Assembly: GCA_900116395.1 (NCBI GenBank) | Contig: FPAN01000003.1 | Location: forward strand, 124,001-188,000 | Reading direction: 5' to 3' | DNA length: 64,000 nucleotides | Source of the DNA: Lachnospiraceae bacterium XBD2001 | GTDB taxonomy: Bacteria > Bacillota > Clostridia > Lachnospirales > Lachnospiraceae | Shown: piece after piece, positions 30,003 to 37,613 of the stretch | How positions within the stretch are numbered: position 1 is the stretch's first letter | Layout: the number at the start of each line of letters is the position of its first letter | The notes under the pieces: generated by a model | The model's database searches: none | Told to the model about the DNA's origin: nothing | Seen by the model: only the letters and a program-made list of their open reading frames with translations | Program-made: the position numbers and the translations under genes

Positions 30003-30368
30003 ATGGAAAAAAGACATTTAACTTGCATCGGCTGCCCGATGGGCTGCCAGTTAGAGGTTACACTGGATAACGGTGTGGTAACCGAAGTTACCGGCAATAC
30101 CTGTAAGCGCGGCGATGATTATGCGAGAAAAGAAGTAACCAATCCGACCCGTATCGTAACTTCAACGGTTCCGGTTCGCGGAGGAAAAATTGCAATGGTT
30201 TCCTGTAAAACAAAGAGTGATATTCCGAAGGATAAAATCTTTGACTGCATGAAGGAAATCAACAAGATTCGCGTTGATGCGCCTGTCAAAGTTGGAGATG
30301 TACTCTTAAAGGATATCTGTGGAACAGGCGTCGACATAATTGCCACAAAAGATGTGGATATTGCCTAG
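30003..30368 (+). CDS. DUF1667 domain protein
   Basis: The 121-aa protein contains the DUF1667 cysteine cluster CIGCPMGCQ at residues 8-16 and a later CKRG near residue 39, a layout that could bind an Fe-S cluster like the N-terminal domain of molybdopterin oxidoreductases. It follows two FAD enzymes in the glycerol operon by 15 bases and is likely a small electron-transfer or assembly partner for them. No biochemical role is established for this family that I can name with confidence. Start ATG 30003 follows AAAGGGGAG. A terminator follows. Confidence 0.9.
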   Translation: MEKRHLTCIGCPMGCQLEVTLDNGVVTEVTGNTCKRGDDYARKEVTNPTRIVTSTVPVRGGKIAMVSCKTKSDIPKDKIFDCMKEINKIRVDAPVKVGDVLLKDICGTGVDIIATKDVDIA

Positions 30369-30384
30369 TCTCGCATTATCCACG

Positions 30385-30414
30385 AAGGACCTGCTAGTTT
30401 GGCAGGTCCTTTTT
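30385..30414 (+). terminator. Intrinsic terminator of the glycerol operon
   Basis: AAGGACCTGC pairs with GCAGGTCCTT across a 7-base loop and is followed by TTT. On the other strand there is no T run, so aroA, which converges here, is not clearly terminated by it. Confidence 0.9.
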
Positions 30415-30417
30415 CGT

Positions 30418-31683
30418 TTATTGCATTATTTTTTGAAAATCCTGATAGAATTCCGGATAAGAGATGGTGACGCATTCCGGATGGTCTAGGGTTACCTCTT
30501 CTTCGGTAAGAAGCGATGCAACAGTAAAGGCCATGGCAATGCGATGATCTAAGTAGGTATGAATGGTGGTACCATGGAGGGCATTGCCTCCTTGGATGAT
30601 CATGCCGTCCTCGGTTGGGGTAATGTTACAACCCATAGCAGACAGGTTCTCAGTAACCGTTGTGATACGATCCGATTCCTTCACCCGAAGTTCTGCAGCG
30701 TCCCGAATTGTTGTAGTTCCAACAGCTGCCGAGGCCATGACGGCGATGACCGGAATCTCATCAATGAGGGTTGGGATGATATCTCCGGAAATCTCACAGC
30801 CGTGTAAGGTAGAAGATACTACATGCAAATCAGCTACCGGTTCTCCTGATACAATGCGCTCATTTTCTAACGTAATCTTCCCACCCATTGCCTTTGCAAC
30901 TTCGATGATGCCAGCCCGGGTTGGATTGGTATTCACATTGGTAATTAAGATATCCGCATCCTCTGCAATCAAGCCTGCTGCAATAAAGTACGCAGCTGAA
31001 GAGATATCTCCCGGAATGGCAATCTTTTGTCCGTAGAGTTCCTTTGCAGGCTGGATGATAGCGGTGTTGCCTTCGCTTCGGATGGTTGCGCCGAATCCTC
31101 CCAGCATCAACTCTGTATGGTTCCTGGAGATGGCCGGTTCCGTGACAGAAGTCTCCTCATCGGCATACAAGCCTGCAAGTAAGATACAGGACTTGACCTG
31201 GGCGGAAGCCACCGGAGAGTTGTAATGGATGCCATGTAACGGTTGTCCGGTAATGCGAAGGGGCGCGCAGTCGTTCCCCTTCAGGGAGACAATGCTTGCT
31301 CCCATCTGTGACAATGGCTCCATGATGCGCTTCATAGGGCGCTTCTGGATGGACGCATCTCCATTCAATTCACTGGTAAAGTTCTGGGCGGATAGGATAC
31401 CACTGATCAGACGGGTGGTGGTTCCGCTGTTGCCTACATCTAACATGGAAGTGGGCGCTTGCAATCCATGGAGTCCGTTTCCGTGAATCGTCACATGGTC
31501 TTTTACTTGTTCAATCTTTATTCCCATAGCACGAAAACATGCGATGGTGCTGCGACAGTCGGCCCCGTCTAAAAAACCGGTAAGTTCCGTGGTGCCTTTT
31601 GCAATGGAACCAAACATGACGCCGCGATGAGAGATGGATTTATCTCCCGGGACAGACAGGGTTCCGCGTAATCTTTTTTTCAT
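30418..31683 (-). CDS. aroA: 3-phosphoshikimate 1-carboxyvinyltransferase (EPSP synthase)
   Basis: AroA transfers enolpyruvate from PEP to shikimate 3-phosphate in the chorismate pathway. The 421-aa protein has the N-terminal GTLSVPGDKSISHR substrate loop, DVGNSGTTTRLISG near residue 83 (signature 1), IPGDISSAAYFIAAG near 220 and the C-terminal ELRVKESDRI signature near 330. The Gly in GNSGTTTRL fits the glyphosate-sensitive-type layout, but I cannot class it with certainty. ATG (31683) is preferred because AGGA sits 6 bases before it; the in-frame TTG at 31689 overlaps that site. It follows tyrA by 8 bases in a two-gene operon. Confidence 0.95.
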   Translation of the reverse strand: MKKRLRGTLSVPGDKSISHRGVMFGSIAKGTTELTGFLDGADCRSTIACFRAMGIKIEQVKDHVTIHGNGLHGLQAPTSMLDVGNSGTTTRLISGILSAQNFTSELNGDASIQKRPMKRIMEPLSQMGASIVSLKGNDCAPLRITGQPLHGIHYNSPVASAQVKSCILLAGLYADEETSVTEPAISRNHTELMLGGFGATIRSEGNTAIIQPAKELYGQKIAIPGDISSAAYFIAAGLIAEDADILITNVNTNPTRAGIIEVAKAMGGKITLENERIVSGEPVADLHVVSSTLHGCEISGDIIPTLIDEIPVIAVMASAAVGTTTIRDAAELRVKESDRITTVTENLSAMGCNITPTEDGMIIQGGNALHGTTIHTYLDHRIAMAFTVASLLTEEEVTLDHPECVTISYPEFYQDFQKIMQ

Positions 31684-31691
31684 AATCAATC

Positions 31692-32792
31692 CTATTTCTT
31701 TTTGTGTACGGTGTAACGATGCTGCTGTAACAGGGTGATGGCCTTCTCCATAGAGTCGTTGTCATACATCTCAATGTGAAGCACACCTTCTTCGAATTCT
31801 CGGTCGTGAATGATTCCGATATTCTTAATGTTCAATGCATGGGCAGCAAGGATAGTAGCAATGGTTGCAATTCCGCCGGCCTCATCCATCAAATCACAAT
31901 AGAACTCGAAGCTCTGTGGTAGGATGCCGGTGCTCTGGGTTTGCATGGAATCCCGATAGTTCTTGGCATTTTGAAACAGGCTGTGAATCTTGGTGGTATC
32001 TCCGGCCTCAATGGCACTTCGAAAATCCGAGAAGCTCTCCATATACAAGTCAATCAGATGGAGAATCTCTTCCCGGTTGGCCTGACAGATGTGCTGCCAC
32101 ATCACCGGAGAGGAAGAAGAGATACGGGTAATATCCTTAAAACCGCCTGCTGCTATGGTACGTAAAATCTCTTTATCGGAGTCATTGGCCTTCACCAGAT
32201 TTACCAGAGTGGCGGAAATGACGTGCGGTAGATGACTGATAGCCGCGGTAGCAAAGTCATGCTCCTTGGGAGTTAGCTTGATGGGAATGGCTCCGAGGGA
32301 TGCAATGTAGGAAGCAAATTCACTGACATCCTGGGTAAGTGCTTCGGCATCGGAAGTAAGAATGTAATAAGCATTCTCTAACAGAGATGGAGCGGAGTTC
32401 TCAAATCCGGTTTTCTCGGAACCGGTCATAGGATGTCCGCCGATGAATTGCTTCTCTAATCTAAGCTTATCTACTGCAGCATGGATATCTCCCTTGACGC
32501 TTCCCACATCGGTAAGAATGCAATCCTTTGATAAAAGAGGCGCAAGCTCCTTTAGGTAGTCGATATTAATGCCCACCGGAGAACACAAAAAGAGCACGTC
32601 GCAGGATGCAAATTCCGATAAGTCCAATTTGGAATTGTTGGAAATCACACCGGCATTGTATGCCTGTTCTAATGTGCTGGCATGAGAGGCATGCCCGATG
32701 ATGGTTGTTTGTGGGTATTTTTGTTTGATGGCTTTAGCGATGGAACCACCGATGAGGCCCAATCCGATAAAGCCGATATGTTCAAATTTCAA
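31692..32792 (-). CDS. tyrA: Prephenate dehydrogenase with ACT domain
   Basis: TyrA oxidatively decarboxylates prephenate toward tyrosine. The protein, 366 aa from this start, has a Rossmann motif IGFIGLGLIGGSIAKAI, LTDVGSVKGDI near residue 90, GGHPMTGSEKTGFEN near 117 and SHLPHVISATL near 185. A C-terminal ACT domain (about residues 290-360, DEAGGIATIATILAAH) suggests feedback control by an amino acid. Two TTG codons compete as start: 32798 is 3 bases and 32792 is 9 bases after AAGGAG, so I chose 32792. It is the first gene of the minus-strand tyrA-aroA operon. Confidence 0.93.
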   Translation of the reverse strand: MKFEHIGFIGLGLIGGSIAKAIKQKYPQTTIIGHASHASTLEQAYNAGVISNNSKLDLSEFASCDVLFLCSPVGINIDYLKELAPLLSKDCILTDVGSVKGDIHAAVDKLRLEKQFIGGHPMTGSEKTGFENSAPSLLENAYYILTSDAEALTQDVSEFASYIASLGAIPIKLTPKEHDFATAAISHLPHVISATLVNLVKANDSDKEILRTIAAGGFKDITRISSSSPVMWQHICQANREEILHLIDLYMESFSDFRSAIEAGDTTKIHSLFQNAKNYRDSMQTQSTGILPQSFEFYCDLMDEAGGIATIATILAAHALNIKNIGIIHDREFEEGVLHIEMYDNDSMEKAITLLQQHRYTVHKKK

Positions 32793-32825
32793 GAGCAAGT
32801 ACTCCTTTTCCTTTTTCTATACATC

Positions 32826-32854
32826 ATCCTACCGATTTATGAGGCTAAAGTCAA
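32826..32854 (-). promoter_or_regulatory. Predicted promoter of tyrA-aroA
   Basis: On the minus strand TTGACT (32854-32849) is 17 bases from TAGGAT (32831-32826), placing the RNA start close upstream of the ribosome binding site. Confidence 0.65.
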
Positions 32855-33047
32855 CGAAAAGCCGCATCCGGCAAGGCTTTTGTCCGTATGATTTCCAACA
32901 ACAAAGATGCAGACAATAAAAATAAATTATGGAAAATGTCACAGAATTTATTGTATATTGTCATAATGTTTAGTAAAATTAGAGTATGATTTTAAGGTAT
33001 CCATGCAGCGGATACACGACAAAAAATGAACAGGGGGACAATTGAAC

Positions 33048-35141
33048 ATGAAAGTTTACACGACAGACAAGATCCGTAACGTTGTTTTACTTGGGCATGG
33101 GGGCTCCGGTAAAACGTCCTTGGTTGAGTCCATGGCATTTCTTGCAGGAATGACGAACCGCTTGGGTAAAGTCTCTGACGGCAATACCATCAGTGATTAT
33201 GACAAGCAGGAAATCAAGCGTCAAATCTCTATTCAGACTTCTCTGATTCCGATTCCTTGGGAAGATTGCAAAATCAATATTTTGGACACACCGGGTTCCA
33301 TCGATTTTGTTGGTGAGACCGAAGAAGCTTTGGCTGCTGCCGATGCGGCAATCATCGTAGTCTCCGGTAAGAACGGAATCGAGAGCGGTACGAAACGTGC
33401 ATGGGAAGCATGTGAACGTTATCATTTGCCACGTATGGTATTCGTTACCGAAATGGACGTGGATGACGCAAGCTTCCGTCAGGTAGTGGAAGATTTGCAG
33501 GGATTGTATGGTAAGTGCATTGCACCGTTCCATTTGCCAATCCGTGAGGAAGGACAGTTCGTAGGTTACGTCAACGTAGTACAGCAACGGGCAAAACGTT
33601 GGAAGGATGACGGAACAGTGGAGAAGATGGAGGTTCCGGAATATTCCAAGGAGAACTTAAGCATCTGCCGTGAAGCATTGATGGAATCCGTAGCGGAGAC
33701 CAGCGAGGAATTCATGGACCGCTATTTTGCAGGAGAGGAATTCTCGGAAGATGAGATTCGTTCTACCCTTCGTAACAACGTATATGATGGCACCATTGTT
33801 CCGGTATTGATGGGATCTAACATCTTAAATCGCGGTATGTATACCTTGATGGTAGATATTTTGAAATATCTGCCGAGTCCGGAGATGCGGGAATGCACCG
33901 GTATCAATGCCAAGAGCAACGATACCTTCCAGGCGGACTATGATTTCTCTTTGCCGAAGAGTGCCTATGTGTTTAAGACCATCGTGGATCCTTTTGTTGG
34001 CAAGTACTCCCTGATTAAGGTAAATTCCGGCGTTATTAAGACGGATGATGCCTTATATAACTATCACAAAGATAGTGAAGAAAAGATTGGTAAGCTCTAT
34101 ATTTTGACCGGCTCTAAGGCGGAGGAAGTTCCGGAATTACATGCCGGTGATATTGGAGCGTTAAGCAAATTGCAGAAGGTCACTACAACAGATTCCTTGT
34201 CCACCAAGGCCAATCCGATTGCATACCTTCGTACCAATATTCCGACCCCTTACACCTATATGCGTTATAAGGTGACCAATAAGGGAGATGAGGACAAGGT
34301 TGCAAGTGCATTGCAGAAGATTATGCAGGAAGATCTGACAGTGAAGGTAGAAAACGATGCAGAGAATCATCAGACCTTACTGTATGGTATTTCCGAGCAG
34401 CATCTGGAAGTCATCCAGGAAGCTTTGGAAGAAAAGTACAAGGTAAGCATCGAGTTGACCAAACCGAAGATTGCTTACAAGGAAACCATTCTCGGTAAAT
34501 CCGATGTGGAGTACAAGCATAAGAAACAGTCCGGTGGCCATGGCCAGTACGGACATGTCAAGATGACCTTCGAGCCGTCGGGCAATCTGGAAGAAGCTTA
34601 TGAATTCAGCCAGACCGTTGTAGGCGGAGCTGTTCCGAAGAACTTCTTCCCGGCAGTTGAGAAGGGTATTGCGGAAGCATGTGAGGCCGGACCGTTAGCA
34701 GCTTATCCGGTTGTGGGTGTCAAAGCGAATCTCTATGACGGAAGCTATCATCCGGTAGATTCCTCGGAGAACTCCTTCAAGGTTGCTGCAAGAATGGCAT
34801 TGAAGCAAGGTATGATGCAGGCGAAGCCAATCCTGTTGGAGCCGATTGCACTCTTAAAGGTTGTGGTATCCGATGCATATACCGGTGATGTGATGGGCGA
34901 TTTGAATAAGCGTCGCGCCCGAGTAAACGGAATGAATGCAATCGGTGGTGACAAACAGGAAGTCGTTGCCGAAATCCCATATGCGGAACTATATGGATAT
35001 GGAACCATCCTTCGTTCTATGACCGGAGGTACGGGAGATTTCTCCTATGAGTTCCTGAAGTATCAGCAGGCTCCGAAGGAAGTTCAGGATGCGGAAGTTG
35101 AGCGCCGCGCTTCTAAGGTAGCAGAGGGTGAAGAGGTTTAA
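33048..35141 (+). CDS. EF-G-like translational GTPase (paralogue)
   Basis: The 697-aa protein has the five-domain EF-G layout: GTPase (about 1-280), beta barrel (about 300-395), and domains III to V with KQSGGHGQYGHVKMTFEP (domain IV) and GTGDFSYEF near the end. It is not the main EF-G: the P-loop is GHGGSGKTS, where canonical EF-G has AHIDAGKTT, and the G4 motif NKMD is replaced by TEMD (FVTEMDVDDASF). It belongs with the FusA2-like paralogues of unclear role, perhaps a ribosome-rescue or stress factor. ATG 33048 follows CAGGGGGA. The next gene begins directly at its stop. Confidence 0.88.
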   Translation: MKVYTTDKIRNVVLLGHGGSGKTSLVESMAFLAGMTNRLGKVSDGNTISDYDKQEIKRQISIQTSLIPIPWEDCKINILDTPGSIDFVGETEEALAAADAAIIVVSGKNGIESGTKRAWEACERYHLPRMVFVTEMDVDDASFRQVVEDLQGLYGKCIAPFHLPIREEGQFVGYVNVVQQRAKRWKDDGTVEKMEVPEYSKENLSICREALMESVAETSEEFMDRYFAGEEFSEDEIRSTLRNNVYDGTIVPVLMGSNILNRGMYTLMVDILKYLPSPEMRECTGINAKSNDTFQADYDFSLPKSAYVFKTIVDPFVGKYSLIKVNSGVIKTDDALYNYHKDSEEKIGKLYILTGSKAEEVPELHAGDIGALSKLQKVTTTDSLSTKANPIAYLRTNIPTPYTYMRYKVTNKGDEDKVASALQKIMQEDLTVKVENDAENHQTLLYGISEQHLEVIQEALEEKYKVSIELTKPKIAYKETILGKSDVEYKHKKQSGGHGQYGHVKMTFEPSGNLEEAYEFSQTVVGGAVPKNFFPAVEKGIAEACEAGPLAAYPVVGVKANLYDGSYHPVDSSENSFKVAARMALKQGMMQAKPILLEPIALLKVVVSDAYTGDVMGDLNKRRARVNGMNAIGGDKQEVVAEIPYAELYGYGTILRSMTGGTGDFSYEFLKYQQAPKEVQDAEVERRASKVAEGEEV

Positions 35142-37457
35142 ATGGCAGGAGAAACAAGTAGAAAACGAACAGTAATTGCATCGATTGTATGCTATGTGCT
35201 TTATGTGATTTGCTTGCTTATGCAACGGACGTTAGTGGCGGATATTATTTCGCCACTCTGTTGCTTTTTTTCGATGCTAACCATTGGATCTGTCGCAATG
35301 CATGCGAAGAACCATCGAAACGTTGTATATGCGTACACCATCGGTGTGGGATTCTGGATTCTCGGTGATATTACCTACATTCTGAATTGGTATGTGCCGA
35401 CGTATTTCGGAACCGTTGGGGAATTTGCGAACTTATTGTATCGCTTTACCAGCTATGCATACCTCATCGGAATGGTTCTTTTCATTGCCAGTGATTATTA
35501 CAGCCGAGACTTACTTCGATTCTTGGCCAATGCAGCGCTGTTCTCCATTGCGATTCATATTCTGATTCGTGCATGGTTTGAATTTGGAACCGGAATTCGA
35601 CTGGATTTCCGGCAGGTACCAATCCTGAATATTTTCTACATTTTTGTTTCGTTCTTTATTGTACTTTTAACGTTAATATCGCTTGTGAACCGTGGTGCAC
35701 AACAGACTTCGGCCTTCGGCGTGTTCCTGTTTTTTAGCTTCTTGATTTACGGTGTATCCGACACGCGGTATGAGTATATGCATGCGGCCGGTTTGGATCC
35801 GGAATCCGATTTCTTTAATGCAGTTTTTCTGCTTAGTATTGTGTTGCTTGGCCTTGCTTTTTCCAAGGTTTCGGTTTCTAAATTCATGCAGCCGTCTGCA
35901 GAGAAGTTCCAGGTAAAAAGGGAAGACTCCATTGGTTTGACCTTTACGGTGATTGGCCTTGTGTTCAGTGTTCTGATGTATGCATTTGGACTTTTGCAAG
36001 AGAGTGATTTGGCGATTCTTTTGGTTGCGGGGTTGGCGTACTTCTTGATTAGTAAGACCATGTTGGCCAATGAGTTGAATAAGCAGCTGATCGCCCGACA
36101 GGAGGAAGAGAAGGAACAACTGCAGGAGCAGGTTTCTTTCCAGCAACAAGAGTTAACTAGCGCCAATGAGCAGTTAGAGCAGGCTACCTATCTGGACGGA
36201 TTAACGGGACTTCATAACCGTGCCTACTGGGATATCTATCAGAATGATGTCCTCTTGGCAGCGCCGGATATCCATTTTGTCTTGTTTGCAGTGGATATTA
36301 ATTATTTCAAGCTGTTGAATGATACCTATGGCCATGCCGGAGCTGATCGCATACTCAGTGAGTACGGTAAGCGGCTTGCTTCGATTGAGAATGATTATAT
36401 ACAGGCGTTTCGTATCGGCGGTGATCAGTTCATGATTTCCTGCGTGGATTTAGACGGCGTCTTCGACAAGGAACGGTTCGTGCAGAAGTTGCAGGATTTG
36501 TTGGATCGTCCGTTTGAGCTGGATGATAAGATGGTACAGCTGACGTCTTGTGTAGGTGGAGCGGTATATCCGGACGATACGGATGATATGGAAAAATTGC
36601 TGTTGTATGCGGATTATGCCAAGGATTCCGTGAAGCATACCAGTAATCTTACGACCTGCGCCTTCTACCGGGATAATCTGCTACCAATCATGCAGCGGAA
36701 ATTGCTCTTGGAGAAGAAACTACAGGATGTGGATTATGACCGGGATTTTGCCATGTTGTTCCAGCCGGAGGTAGAAGCAAAGACCGGCAGATTGCTTGGT
36801 ATGGAAGCATTGGTTCGCTGGCACGATGAAGAGCTTGGCGAAGTGCTTCCGGAAGAATTCGTTCCTGTTGCGGAAGAGATGGGTATTATGTCCCATATGG
36901 GCGAATGGATTATGGCGGAATCCCTGCACCAGATTTCTGAGTGGAATCACAAGTATGAGAAGAATTTGGTGATGGGTATCAATATTTCTCCGTTGCAACT
37001 GCGGGAAGATACCTTTACGGAGGATTTCTTCAACATGCTGGAGGCCACGGAGAATCAGGCGGAATGGGTAGATTTGGAAGTGACGGAAGGCGTCGCTTTA
37101 AGCGGTGCCCGAAAGATTCGTGAGAATATCGATAAGCTGCGGGAAGGACATATTTCCGTTTCCGTGGATGACTTCGGAACGGGTTACGGCACTTTCCTAA
37201 ATATGCTTCATTTTGAGTTCGACCGCATCAAGATAGCGGAGCAGCTGATTGAGCATGTGGAAGATTCGGAAGCTGCCCGGGTGATGGTTGCAGTCATTGT
37301 GGGCATGGCCAGAGGCTTGAATCTAGTCACCATTGCGGAAGGTGTGGAAACGGAAGAGGCCTTGGATATTGTTTCGGATTTGGGATGTGATCAAATCCAG
37401 GGATTTTATTCCGGTGAACCTCTTAGCGCTCAGGATTTTGAACAACGTTGGTTTTAA
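35142..37457 (+). CDS. Membrane GGDEF-EAL protein with degenerate cyclase site
   Basis: The 771-aa protein has about eight to ten membrane helices (residues 10-310), a coiled coil (about 312-350), a GGDEF domain (about 352-505) and an EAL domain (about 525-770). The cyclase motif reads RIGGDQFMI, so the conserved Glu is Gln and cyclic-di-GMP synthesis is doubtful. The EAL domain keeps EALVRW, NISPLQL, DLEVTEG, DDFGTGYG, the Lys of RIKIAE, AEGVET and DQIQGF; only the Asp normally after KI is Ala. It may be a c-di-GMP phosphodiesterase with a sensing role for GGDQF. The ATG abuts the EF-G-like stop. A terminator-like hairpin lies inside its start. Confidence 0.9.
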   Translation: MAGETSRKRTVIASIVCYVLYVICLLMQRTLVADIISPLCCFFSMLTIGSVAMHAKNHRNVVYAYTIGVGFWILGDITYILNWYVPTYFGTVGEFANLLYRFTSYAYLIGMVLFIASDYYSRDLLRFLANAALFSIAIHILIRAWFEFGTGIRLDFRQVPILNIFYIFVSFFIVLLTLISLVNRGAQQTSAFGVFLFFSFLIYGVSDTRYEYMHAAGLDPESDFFNAVFLLSIVLLGLAFSKVSVSKFMQPSAEKFQVKREDSIGLTFTVIGLVFSVLMYAFGLLQESDLAILLVAGLAYFLISKTMLANELNKQLIARQEEEKEQLQEQVSFQQQELTSANEQLEQATYLDGLTGLHNRAYWDIYQNDVLLAAPDIHFVLFAVDINYFKLLNDTYGHAGADRILSEYGKRLASIENDYIQAFRIGGDQFMISCVDLDGVFDKERFVQKLQDLLDRPFELDDKMVQLTSCVGGAVYPDDTDDMEKLLLYADYAKDSVKHTSNLTTCAFYRDNLLPIMQRKLLLEKKLQDVDYDRDFAMLFQPEVEAKTGRLLGMEALVRWHDEELGEVLPEEFVPVAEEMGIMSHMGEWIMAESLHQISEWNHKYEKNLVMGINISPLQLREDTFTEDFFNMLEATENQAEWVDLEVTEGVALSGARKIRENIDKLREGHISVSVDDFGTGYGTFLNMLHFEFDRIKIAEQLIEHVEDSEAARVMVAVIVGMARGLNLVTIAEGVETEEALDIVSDLGCDQIQGFYSGEPLSAQDFEQRWF
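35222..35271 (+). terminator. Intrinsic-terminator-like hairpin inside the GGDEF-EAL gene
   Basis: GCAACGG (35222-35228) pairs with CTGTTGC (35258-35264), and AGTGGCG (35234-35240) with CGCCACT (35251-35257), with a 5-base bulge and a 10-base loop; TTTTTTT follows at once. It starts 80 bases after the EF-G-like stop, inside codons 27 to 44 of the abutting gene. No other terminator lies between the two genes. Confidence 0.72.
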
Positions 37458-37472
37458 TGTTTGAAATGATAT

Positions 37473-37510
37473 AATCCCCTGTTTGCAGATGCTGTAAACA
37501 GGGGATTTTT
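37473..37510 (+). terminator. Intrinsic terminator of the GGDEF-EAL gene
   Basis: AATCCCCTGTTT pairs with AAACAGGGGATT, followed by a T run, 15 bases after the stop. Confidence 0.9.
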
Positions 37511-37523
37511 CTGCCTGCGTTTC

Positions 37524-37551
37524 TTGACAAAACAAGCACTTATGCTACAAT
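37524..37551 (+). promoter_or_regulatory. Promoter of leuS
   Basis: A perfect TTGACA (37524-37529) is 16 bases from TACAAT (37546-37551), which is extended by TGC. The leader is only about 55 bases, too short for a T-box. Confidence 0.85.
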
Positions 37552-37613
37552 TTTAAGCGATATTCATTTATGCATATTTTTATTAGAAGATAGATGTAGG
37601 AGGAAGAAAAAAG

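Noticed and set aside
32882..33047. Possible promoter of the EF-G-like gene in the AT-rich stretch
   Set aside because: TTGTCA with TATGAT has a 21-base spacer and other pairs are poorer; no confident call. A small TATCC/GGATA hairpin at 32998-33014 is also not convincing.
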